The position numbers and the translations under genes are program-made. A stretch of DNA of 64,000 bases, from contig JARULB010000007.1 of the NCBI GenBank assembly GCA_029688905.1, positions 154,965 to 218,964 of the forward strand. Reading direction: 5' to 3'. This stretch comes from Balneolales bacterium ANBcel1 (GTDB lineage Bacteria; Bacteroidota; Rhodothermia; Balneolales; Natronogracilivirgulaceae). Below the pieces are notes generated by a model that worked only from the letters and a program-made list of their open reading frames with translations, was not told where the DNA came from and did not search any database. Of this stretch, positions 8,489 to 16,219 are shown in pieces; position 1 is the stretch's first letter, and every line of letters starts with the position of its first letter.

Positions 8489-9838
8489 TTAGAAATAGTA
8501 GCCGATATTGATATTGAACCGTACATTCCAGTCCAAGTCTTCAACAGGTATGGGCACACCGTTGGCATCAAGGTGGCCGGCACCCAGACCGGTTCCGAAG
8601 CTATCTGTCAGCCATGGCTGATTTTTACCCATGGCCAGATCGACATAGGTGAAGACGCTGCCGGCGGAAATGAGGAAGCCGGGCACCAGCATGTGAGTGT
8701 CTTCAAAGTCGTAGGATTGTCCGCCAACATCAAGTGATCCATCTTTGGTCATGTAAGAATAGTTGATGTAGGGCTGGATGTTGGTGATCGGGCCAATATT
8801 CACATCGTGTGAGTAGGCAATGCCCGCAGTCACGATATTCCCGCCAGCGGCAACACCATCACCGTAGTAGGGATCGCCGTAGGCACCCATCTGCACGCGC
8901 TCCAGGTCGTTCCCGGCGTCATCCTTGGCGGAGTAGTCGTAGTTGATGAACTGGAGTTTGATGTTGAACAGACCGGCGTTTAGATCCGCGTGCGCGGCAA
9001 CCGCATGACCATATTCGGTGTCGTCGAGTGCCGAGTTGTAGATTCCTTTCAGCTTACCGGAAACGCCCAATTCCATTCCGGGAGCCATCGTGTAGGCGGC
9101 ACGGATGTTAAACTGATTCCAGTCCTGAATGCTGGAAGTAGCGCCTGTTGACGAGAGTACTCCACTGTCATCAGGAATCACATTATAGGAATAGGTACCG
9201 GCACCCGGTCCGCCAAAGGAGGCAGAACCGTAAGCGGGTCCGGCCGGTTCCTGTTGACGAAAATAGGCGGCCATGATGTTAAAATCATCAGTCACATCAT
9301 AGCTGAATTTGATACCCATGTTAAAGTCATCCTCCATTCCCAGATAGTAGGGGAGGTTGAACCACCAGCTGTGGGAATTGTACATCAGGTTACCGAAAGG
9401 CACCTGGGTAACACCGATTTGCATGTTCAGCGCATCACTGAAATCATACCCCAGCCAACCCTGCTTGATGAAGTGGGTGTTGAAGGTGGGATAGAAACGG
9501 TACTCAAAGTTGAGGGAAATACCTCCTGATTGTCCGCTCACGTTCAGGCGCCATGTATCAAATGTAGCATAGGTGCTGGTAGCCGTAGCGTCGCTTTCGT
9601 AGTGCTGGCTGACAATATTGTAGCGCAGTGCACCACCGATGTGAAAACCGTCCTCGTCATCCTGGGCAGCTGCCGACGATGACGAACCCAGATTCGTGTT
9701 GGTGTAAGCGATGCTCGGTGCAAATAAATTGCTGGTCAGGCTTAGACCCGAACCGGCCTCAGACGACTTTGCCTGGGCGCCGAAAATCGGCAGGATGATT
9801 ATTAAAACTGTCAGAAAGAGTCCTGTAAAAAACTTCAT
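8489..9838 (-). CDS. outer-membrane beta-barrel porin
   Basis: A 449-residue protein with a classical signal peptide (Lys-Phe start, long hydrophobic core ending 'GAQA'). The mature part consists of alternating strands rich in Tyr, Phe, Asn and Gly, and the protein ends in 'NINIGYYF', with a C-terminal phenylalanine typical of outer-membrane barrels. The central 'QIGVTQVPFGNL' resembles phosphate-selective/OprP-like and related Bacteroidota porins, but I cannot assign a solute. It lies immediately upstream of proX on the same strand and downstream of an ArsR repressor gene, so by context it may let compatible solutes cross the outer membrane. The family assignment is tentative; the barrel nature is well supported. 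Confidence 0.82.
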   Translation of the reverse strand: MKFFTGLFLTVLIIILPIFGAQAKSSEAGSGLSLTSNLFAPSIAYTNTNLGSSSSAAAQDDEDGFHIGGALRYNIVSQHYESDATATSTYATFDTWRLNVSGQSGGISLNFEYRFYPTFNTHFIKQGWLGYDFSDALNMQIGVTQVPFGNLMYNSHSWWFNLPYYLGMEDDFNMGIKFSYDVTDDFNIMAAYFRQQEPAGPAYGSASFGGPGAGTYSYNVIPDDSGVLSSTGATSSIQDWNQFNIRAAYTMAPGMELGVSGKLKGIYNSALDDTEYGHAVAAHADLNAGLFNIKLQFINYDYSAKDDAGNDLERVQMGAYGDPYYGDGVAAGGNIVTAGIAYSHDVNIGPITNIQPYINYSYMTKDGSLDVGGQSYDFEDTHMLVPGFLISAGSVFTYVDLAMGKNQPWLTDSFGTGLGAGHLDANGVPIPVEDLDWNVRFNINIGYYF

Positions 9839-9980
9839 ATATCTTTCTCCTTGTTTGGTTGCGATTTATGCCGCTGCTTCTTCAGTTTTCTTGTCATGCA
9901 CAGCTGATTTACGTACATGGAATATTCAATAATAACAGGGCTTTGGTTAGATTGTGCCGACTATATTTCAGAGATAATTT

Positions 9981-9998
9981 TCATGAAATGAATCATGA
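9981..9998. promoter_or_regulatory. TCATGA inverted repeat upstream of porin
   Basis: Two TCATGA hexamers separated by six bases form an inverted repeat about 143 bp upstream of the porin start. It is a candidate operator by position and symmetry only. Confidence 0.3.
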
Positions 9999-10030
9999 TA
10001 TAAACCCTGTGCTATATCGGAGCATAACTT

Positions 10031-10071
10031 AAAAAAAAATATGCGCCATTCAAAAAAAACGGCAAATGGCG
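10031..10071 (-). terminator. probable terminator after ArsR-family gene
   Basis: CGCCATT/AATGGCG forms a perfect seven-base stem; on the minus strand, nine T residues follow after a three-base gap. It lies 230 bases past the repressor stop codon, so it is a plausible but distant terminator. Confidence 0.5.
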
Positions 10072-10208
10072 TTTAATACTGCATAACCATTGACATATAA
10101 CAATGCTTACACAGATAGCATTCGTTTTTTTTTGCAATAGACAGTCCGACACTGACCACTCACAGGCAAGGGAACTAAAACAGAAGCCTGACTCGAAAGA
10201 AGTGCTGT

Positions 10209-10228
10209 TTTTACATATATATGTAAAA
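10209..10228. promoter_or_regulatory. 20-bp perfect palindrome, candidate operator
   Basis: TTTTACATAT followed by its exact reverse complement ATATGTAAAA. It lies 75 bp beyond the 3' end of the ArsR-family gene and 371 bp upstream of the porin. Perfect palindromes of this length suit a dimeric winged-helix repressor, but binding is not shown. Confidence 0.4.
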
Positions 10229-10302
10229 CACAATACTAGTAATTTTTTTTGAATAGTTTTTCAGAATTCAGTTGAAACGAAATCTGTAATTATGGCGACT
10301 GT

Positions 10303-10695
10303 TCAACTCTCCTTTTGGCGGGAGATCCTGGAAAAGGGAACCGACCCCACCACGCATCTCCCTTTTTCCCGGTAAGCGAGACGTGCGTTAATTGCCAGTT
10401 CATCACCATCCAGCTGTTCAGAAACCAAAAATTTTTCCAGAAAGTCAAACAGCTGTTTCCGGAATCCCTGTACTTCATTCAGATAGTAGTATGACCAGGC
10501 GCCCCGTTTGTTCACCTTGAGCAAGCCGGCCTCTTTCAGGTGGCGAACGTGCCGTGATATGCGGTATTGAGGCAAATTGAGGGCATCAACCACTTCGCAG
10601 ACACATAATGCCTGTCTCGTTCTGACGAACAGCGCTATTATCCTCAATCGGTTTTCATCACCGAGGCTTTTAAAAATATCTTCAAATGTTTCCAT
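10303..10695 (-). CDS. ArsR/SmtB-family repressor with metalloid-type cysteines
   Basis: A 130-residue winged-helix regulator. The N-terminal half has the helix-turn-helix 'LPQYRISRHVRHLKEAGLL'. The preceding 'ALCVCEVVDAL' places Cys31 and Cys33 where arsenic-sensing ArsR proteins bind As(III) or Sb(III); a third cysteine, Cys114, is near the C-terminus. This suggests control by a thiol-binding metalloid, soft metal or oxidant. No arsenic transporter lies next to it; the downstream genes are the porin and betaine-uptake genes on the same strand. An ArsC/LMW-PTP-like gene is 23 kb away. The regulated target is unknown: it may be itself, the porin, or distant ars genes. Confidence 0.85.
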   Translation of the reverse strand: METFEDIFKSLGDENRLRIIALFVRTRQALCVCEVVDALNLPQYRISRHVRHLKEAGLLKVNKRGAWSYYYLNEVQGFRKQLFDFLEKFLVSEQLDGDELAINARLAYREKGRCVVGSVPFSRISRQKES

Positions 10696-10805
10696 GGCAC
10701 CGGTAAGGGCAAAAAAGTCGGCCAGGCGAGTGCCGGTCCGGGCATTGAAAAAAAGCGCGACTCAACCTGTTTTCCCGGGGGAGAAACCGGTCAGAGTCCA
10801 GCCTT

Positions 10806-10853
10806 AAAAAAAACGCGGCCTCCGGCAAATGCCTGCGCATCACCGGAAGCCGC
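10806..10853 (-). terminator. intrinsic terminator after ppdK
   Basis: An eleven-base GC-rich stem (GCGGCTTCCGG pairing with one mismatch) is followed on the minus strand by eight T residues after one C. It begins 14 bases after the ppdK stop codon. Confidence 0.9.
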
Positions 10854-10866
10854 ATTATCAACAATA

Positions 10867-13515
10867 CTATTTATTCTTTTCACGAATGGCCACCTGCGCG
10901 ACAGCAAGTCGGGCGATGGGAATTCGGAAAGGCGAGCAGGAGACATAACTTAATCCCTGCTTGTGGCAGAAAGCGATCGATTCCGGATCGCCGCCATGCT
11001 CACCGCAGATACCAAGCTTGATATCGGGCTTGGCCGTACGTGCCAAATCGACAGCCTCGGTAACCAGTTTGCCGACTCCCCTCTGATCGAGTGTCTGGAA
11101 GGGATCGGTTTTCAGGATCTTCTTTTCAAGGTATTCCGGAAGGAATTTACCGATATCGTCCCGGCTGAACCCGAACGTCATCTGGGTAAGGTCGTTGGTT
11201 CCGAAAGAGAAGAAGTCGGCCAGGGGAGCAATCTCATCGGCAACCAGCGCAGCACGCGGCACTTCGATCATGGTTCCGATCAGATAGTCGACCCGTTTGC
11301 CTTTCTCTTCAAACACCTGCTCGGCAGTCCGCTTGATCACTTCTTTCTGATCCGCCAGCTCTTCACCGGATCCGATCAGCGGAACCATGATCTCCGGGAA
11401 CACCTTAATGCCCTTCTCAACCACTTCAACGGCGGCCTCCATCATGGCGCGGGTCTGCATTTCGGTAATCTCGGGGAAAGTGATCCCAAGCCGGCAACCA
11501 CGGTGGCCGAGCATCGGGTTGGCCTCCTGCAGAACCGCCACTTTCTCCTTCACCTTTCTGAACGGCATGTCGAACTGTTCGGCCAGTTTCTTCATGTCCT
11601 CTTCATTGTGAGGAAGGAATTCGTGGAGTGGGGGATCCAGAAGTCTGACCGTGACAGGGTCACCGTCCAGGGCTTCGTAAATGGCCTTGAAATCTTCTTT
11701 CTGGTAAGGCAGGAGTTTCTCAAGGGCCTTTCTGCGCTCATCCTCGTCGTCACTCATGATCATCCGGCGTACATCCACAATGCGCTCGCCTTCAAAAAAC
11801 ATGTGCTCGGTACGGCAAAGCCCGATCCCTTCCGCTCCGAATTCCTTGGCTTTAAGCGCATCCTCGGGCCGGTCGGCATTGGTGCGGATTTTCATGTCAC
11901 GGAACTTATCCACCCATCCCATGAACTTGTTGAAATCCGCGCTCAGTTTTGGCGGCGAGAGGGGCAGCTGACCGAGAACCACTTCACCGGTTGTCCCGTT
12001 GATGGAGACCCAGTCACCCTGATGGACCGTATGGTTGCCGTCGGTGAGCGATTTATTCTTATAGTTGATAACAATTTCATCGCAGCCTACCACACAGGGT
12101 TTTCCCCATCCGCGGGCGACCACAGCGGCATGGCTGGTCATTCCTCCTCGGGATGTCAGGATGCCTTCAGACGCGTTCATTCCACCGACATCATCCGGAC
12201 TGGTTTCGATCCGGGCAAGAATTACTTTCTCCCCTTCCAGCTGGGCATCTTCGGCTTCCTGCGATGTAAAGTAAACCTTGCCGACCGCAGCGCCGGGGGA
12301 AGCAGGAAGGCCAACTCCGACAACCGTTTTCTCTTTGATGGCCTTTTCGTCAAATTGCGGATGCAGCAACTGATCGAGCTGCGCGGTAGTAACCAGCTTG
12401 CTGACGGCCACTTCTTTTGTAACCAGCCCCTCCTTCACAAAGTCAACGGCGATTTTAAGGGCGGCCGGACCGGTACGCTTTCCGCTTCGCGTTTGAAGAA
12501 TGTACAGCTGCTCTTCCTGGATGGTAAATTCGATATCCTGCATATCCTGATAGTGCTTCTCCAGTCTCTGGGTCAGCGCATGCAGCTCATCATACACTTT
12601 TGGCATCTCTTTCTTCAGATTCTTGATGGGCTCGGGAGTACGGGTTCCCGCCACAACATCTTCACCCTGTGCATTTTTCAGATACTCGCCGTAAAGCTTG
12701 TTTTCACCGGTATTGGGGTTCCGGGTAAACAGTACACCGGAGCCGCTGGTTGGACCCATGTTGCCGAATACCATCGCCTGCACGTTCACCGCGGTCCCAA
12801 TCAATCCGGTAATTTTGTTGATTTTCCGGTACTTGATGGCCCTGTCGCTGTTCCATGATCCAAAAACCGCATTCACGGAAAACTTCAACTGCTCCATCGG
12901 ATCATTCGGAAACATGAACCCGGTCTCTCGGCGGTAAATAGCCTTGAAACGGTCGACGAGGTCTTTCAGGTCACCTACCGACAAATCGCTGTCGGTTTTG
13001 GCTCCACGCTCTTCCTTGAGCTTGGCCATGGCATCTTCAAAATGATCATGGGAAACCCCCATCACCACATCGGCAAACATATCGATAAACCGGCGATAGC
13101 TGTCGTATGCAAACCACTCATTGCCGGTTTTTTCGGCCAGGCCTTCGACAACCTTGTCGTTGATACCAAGATTCAGAACCGTATCCATCATACCGGGCAT
13201 GGACACCGCTGCTCCCGAACGAACGGATAACAGAAGAGGATTAGCCGGGTCGCCAAGTTTGGCGCCAAGCTCTTTTTCCTGAGCGGCAATTCCCTTTTCG
13301 ATCTGCTCTTGCAAACCCTCAGGCCATTGTTCATCATTTTTGTAATAGTGATTACAAGCTTCGGTGCTGATGGTCAGGCCCGGAGGCACCGGGAGACCAA
13401 CCTTGCTCATTTCAGCCAGATTGGCGCCTTTGCCACCCAGCAAATCGCGATAACTGCGATCGCCTTCCCCTTTGCCGCCACCGAACGTGTAAACATATTT
13501 AATCTGCTTCGACAT
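10867..13515 (-). CDS. ppdK: pyruvate, phosphate dikinase
   Basis: An 882-residue enzyme that interconverts pyruvate, ATP and phosphate with PEP, AMP and pyrophosphate. The order of domains is standard: N-terminal ATP-grasp ('GGKGANLAEMSK'), central phosphohistidine domain with 'GGMTSHAAVVARGWGKP' carrying the catalytic His, and a C-terminal PEP/pyruvate TIM barrel with 'SFGTNDLTQMTFGFSRDD' and the catalytic Cys in 'GICGEHGGDP'. The start at 13515 has CAGGAT upstream and gives the usual family length; the longer open frame to 13725 adds residues with no homology. With the nearby pckG it suggests strong gluconeogenic or reversible glycolytic use of PEP. Confidence 0.97.
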   Translation of the reverse strand: MSKQIKYVYTFGGGKGEGDRSYRDLLGGKGANLAEMSKVGLPVPPGLTISTEACNHYYKNDEQWPEGLQEQIEKGIAAQEKELGAKLGDPANPLLLSVRSGAAVSMPGMMDTVLNLGINDKVVEGLAEKTGNEWFAYDSYRRFIDMFADVVMGVSHDHFEDAMAKLKEERGAKTDSDLSVGDLKDLVDRFKAIYRRETGFMFPNDPMEQLKFSVNAVFGSWNSDRAIKYRKINKITGLIGTAVNVQAMVFGNMGPTSGSGVLFTRNPNTGENKLYGEYLKNAQGEDVVAGTRTPEPIKNLKKEMPKVYDELHALTQRLEKHYQDMQDIEFTIQEEQLYILQTRSGKRTGPAALKIAVDFVKEGLVTKEVAVSKLVTTAQLDQLLHPQFDEKAIKEKTVVGVGLPASPGAAVGKVYFTSQEAEDAQLEGEKVILARIETSPDDVGGMNASEGILTSRGGMTSHAAVVARGWGKPCVVGCDEIVINYKNKSLTDGNHTVHQGDWVSINGTTGEVVLGQLPLSPPKLSADFNKFMGWVDKFRDMKIRTNADRPEDALKAKEFGAEGIGLCRTEHMFFEGERIVDVRRMIMSDDEDERRKALEKLLPYQKEDFKAIYEALDGDPVTVRLLDPPLHEFLPHNEEDMKKLAEQFDMPFRKVKEKVAVLQEANPMLGHRGCRLGITFPEITEMQTRAMMEAAVEVVEKGIKVFPEIMVPLIGSGEELADQKEVIKRTAEQVFEEKGKRVDYLIGTMIEVPRAALVADEIAPLADFFSFGTNDLTQMTFGFSRDDIGKFLPEYLEKKILKTDPFQTLDQRGVGKLVTEAVDLARTAKPDIKLGICGEHGGDPESIAFCHKQGLSYVSCSPFRIPIARLAVAQVAIREKNK

Positions 13516-14006
13516 AATAAATCCTGTATATGGTGTTGATGTTAATGGAGGATATTCCCTGCCGGTGTTCATTTCCAGTCGTTGCCCTGCCTCTGCGTGT
13601 GCTCTAACCCGGAAAAGGAATCGTGATCGCTTTCCATGGAAACTGATCTGCAACTCTGGATAAACCGGCAATATTTGGCGACTAATGTACCTATTGACCC
13701 CGCCAATCTCAAGGACAAAAACCACAGATTACTATATATGCGCATGTTTGCATATGGTGATTCCGAACAAAGTGATACCATTCACAATGCGGCAAAGGCG
13801 CGGATGCGGGGCACCACCGGCCTCCCCCCCCCCCCGTTTTTTTTCATGGCTATTGCGCAGCGCGACGCAGTCGCTTCATAATTCATTCAAATAGATTTGC
13901 TATTCTTGGCGCATGCCCCGTTTATGACTCTGACAAGATTCGGAGAATTTATTATCATTGACGAACCAGGGTTAAAACAATTATTTAGACTAGGACTTTA
14001 TTCGAC
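13516..14006. other. divergent intergenic region with a C12 tract
   Basis: This 491-bp divergent region between ppdK and the DASS transporter gene must contain both promoters. It includes a run of twelve C residues at 13824-13835 followed by G and eight T residues. I see no gene: the short open frames here lack ribosome-binding sites and protein-like composition. Confidence 0.6.
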
Positions 14007-15638
14007 ATGAAATCAGGTTTACTGGGACTCACCTACTTACAGCTGGCCGGTCTGATACTCGGCATTCTCGGCCTCTTCCTCCCTTTCTTGCTCCCGTTAG
14101 GAGGGCTCTCATTTGCCGGGCAAATCGGACTCGGGATCTTTTTTCTGGCAGCCATTTTCTGGATGTTTGAACCCATTCCCATCTATGCCACCTCGATGCT
14201 GGTCATTTTTCTGCAGATCGTCCTGCTCAGTTCGCAGGGCCCCATGTTCATGGATGCCGAACTGCCGGTCAGTGAGCCGGCAGCCCTGGAAGAACAGCAC
14301 TGGCAAATTCCCGCCAGTGCTCTGCAGGATGACAACACCATCCTCATTGCCACGGCACCGGGGGAAACCGAATCCTTCAGGGTCCAGGTTATTGATCGAA
14401 ACGGACAACACGTTGTCGTTAGCAGCCCTGAGCTGGAGTCGGACATGGCCGTAGTAACCGACCCCAGCCACCGCAAGGTCAATTACGAGCCCAACAGCTA
14501 TACCGACTATCTGGGCACGCTCGCCCATCCCATCATCATTCTCTTTCTCGGGGGATTCATGCTGGCCGAAGCGTCGGTTAAATACAATCTGGACCGCAAC
14601 CTTACCCGCTATCTTCTCGGCCCGTTTGGAACCCGGCCCCGGTTTATTGTACTGGGACTGATGCTGGTAACCGCCATGCTTTCGGCTTTCATGAGCAACA
14701 CCGCAACGGCCGCGATGATGGTCACCGTCATTCTGCCCATCATCGCCCAGCTGGATCCGGCGGATCGTTTCAAATTTGGCCTGGCCCTGGCGATTCCCAT
14801 TGCCGCCAACGTGGGAGGCATCACCACACCGATCGGAACACCGCCAAACGCTATTGTCATTGCAGCGCTAACAGAGCATGGAATTGATTTGTCGTTCACC
14901 GATTGGATCATCATTGCCGCTCCACTGGTGGTAGTGATGCTAGTGGTCTCGTGGTGGCTGCTGCTCACCCTGTTCCCGCCAAGTATTGACCGTCTCAAGC
15001 TTGACCTCAAGGGAAAACTGAACTTGTCTCCAAAGGCTATCGGGCTCTATGTTATTTTTGGGGCGACTGTTCTGCTCTGGATCACCGAGAACCAGCACGG
15101 GATACCCAGCAGTATGGTCGCATTTGTTCCGGTGGCGGCACTGGTAACCGGCCGTATCCTCGGAAAAGCCGATATCCGGAAGCTTCCATGGGATGTACTC
15201 TGGTTGATGGCCGGCGGTATTTCTCTGGGTATCGGGATGGACAAAACCGGCCTGGCCGTCTGGATGATCTCGGGATTTGACTGGGGCGCGATGGGTTACA
15301 TCACCCTGGTCATCACCTTTGCCCTGGTGGCGATTGCCATGTCCAATTTCCTTTCCAACACAGTAACCGCAACACTTCTGATGCCGCTGGTAATCAGCCT
15401 GCAGGCATCCGGAGTCATGGGTGAGGAATTCAGCCTCCTGATTACCGGAATTGTGGTAGCCGTTGCCTGCAGCCTTGCCATGGCGCTGCCCATATCCACC
15501 CCCCCCAATGCCATTGCCATGTCCACAGGATTCATCAAAACGAAGGACATGGCCAAGATGGGTATCATTATCGGAGTCATCGGCGTTCTGATGATTCTCG
15601 CCTATGCCATCTTCTACTGGCCGCTCGTTACCAATTAA
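14007..15638 (+). CDS. DASS/SLC13 carboxylate transporter with soluble insertion
   Basis: A 543-residue sodium-coupled transporter of the divalent anion family. The two family clamp motifs are intact: 'SNTATAAMM' with 'GGITTPIGTPPNAI' in the first repeat, and 'SNTVTATLL' with 'PISTPPNAIAMSTG' in the second. The likely substrate is a C4-dicarboxylate or a related anion. Residues 77-165 form a hydrophilic, strand-rich insertion between early membrane helices, much longer than the usual loop; its pattern ('IPASALQDDNT', then 'VQVIDRNGQHVVVSS', then 'DMAVVTDP') looks like the membrane-proximal domain of HlyD/RND adaptor proteins. The gene precedes a response regulator (17-bp gap) and a kinase, probably in one operon. 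Confidence 0.9.
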   Translation: MKSGLLGLTYLQLAGLILGILGLFLPFLLPLGGLSFAGQIGLGIFFLAAIFWMFEPIPIYATSMLVIFLQIVLLSSQGPMFMDAELPVSEPAALEEQHWQIPASALQDDNTILIATAPGETESFRVQVIDRNGQHVVVSSPELESDMAVVTDPSHRKVNYEPNSYTDYLGTLAHPIIILFLGGFMLAEASVKYNLDRNLTRYLLGPFGTRPRFIVLGLMLVTAMLSAFMSNTATAAMMVTVILPIIAQLDPADRFKFGLALAIPIAANVGGITTPIGTPPNAIVIAALTEHGIDLSFTDWIIIAAPLVVVMLVVSWWLLLTLFPPSIDRLKLDLKGKLNLSPKAIGLYVIFGATVLLWITENQHGIPSSMVAFVPVAALVTGRILGKADIRKLPWDVLWLMAGGISLGIGMDKTGLAVWMISGFDWGAMGYITLVITFALVAIAMSNFLSNTVTATLLMPLVISLQASGVMGEEFSLLITGIVVAVACSLAMALPISTPPNAIAMSTGFIKTKDMAKMGIIIGVIGVLMILAYAIFYWPLVTN

Positions 15639-15655
15639 CCTAATCCCGTCACACT

Positions 15656-16159
15656 ATGGAAACATCCGATATTTATATCCTTTGCATCGAAGACGAACAG
15701 GAAGTACTTGACGCAGTGGTAAGGGATCTGGAAAGGCTTGAGGAGCAGTTCCCGGTCGAAACAGCTACTTCGGCGGAGGAGGCGCGATCGGTCATTGAGA
15801 GGCTGGTGTCCGACGGCAAAAGAATCGGCCTGATTCTGTGCGACCACATACTGCCCGGAGATAATGGTGTGGAGCTGCTCATTGAGCTGCACAAAGATGA
15901 GCGGCTGCATCATTCCCGCAAAGTGCTGCTCACCGGCCAGGCCGGTCTGGAAGACACCGTGAAGGCACTGAATCAGGCCCGGCTGCACCACTACATTTCA
16001 AAACCCTGGACAAAAGATGATCTGCTCAGCGTTTCCGTTGATCTTCTCACCGATTACGTTATTGAGAAGGAAGAGAATGTCCTGCCCTATATGAGCACCC
16101 TCGACGCCAACAAGCTTTCGGAATCCATCCGCAGCCGAAGAAGCGTCAGTGATGATTAG
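15656..16159 (+). CDS. single-domain response regulator with short C-terminal tail
   Basis: A 167-residue CheY-like receiver. The acidic pocket is Glu12/Asp13, the phosphoacceptor is Asp63 in 'ILCDHILPGDNG', and Thr93 ('LLTGQAG') and Lys116 ('YISKPW') complete the active site. The receiver ends near residue 125; the remaining 42 residues are charged and contain no DNA-binding or enzymatic domain. It is the middle gene of transporter - receiver - kinase and is presumably phosphorylated by the kinase 60 bp downstream. Because it lacks an output domain, it may act by protein contact, or as an input component for the kinase. Confidence 0.93.
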   Translation: METSDIYILCIEDEQEVLDAVVRDLERLEEQFPVETATSAEEARSVIERLVSDGKRIGLILCDHILPGDNGVELLIELHKDERLHHSRKVLLTGQAGLEDTVKALNQARLHHYISKPWTKDDLLSVSVDLLTDYVIEKEENVLPYMSTLDANKLSESIRSRRSVSDD

Positions 16160-16219
16160 ACACAGCGGCAAGGTCCCTGGCCGACAGGTCGGGGGGCTTC
16201 ACTAACGGAGCACAATGCC

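Larger units (their letters stand above)
9839..10302. other. AT-rich regulatory interval between arsR-type gene and porin
   Basis: No credible gene is seen in this 464-bp stretch, which is much more AT-rich than its surroundings. It contains a terminator-like hairpin (10031-10071), a 20-bp palindrome (10209-10228) and a TCATGA inverted repeat (9981-9998). It should hold the promoter of the porin gene and possibly binding sites for the adjacent repressor. Confidence 0.6.

Noticed and set aside
10012..10233. 73-codon minus-strand frame upstream of the porin
   Set aside because: AT-rich, Cys/Ser/Phe-biased, and overlaps a terminator-like hairpin and the 20-bp palindrome.
10963..12858. 631-codon open frame on the plus strand
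   Set aside because: It is fully antisense to ppdK, has no recognisable domain, and its composition is that expected from the reverse complement of a GC-rich gene.
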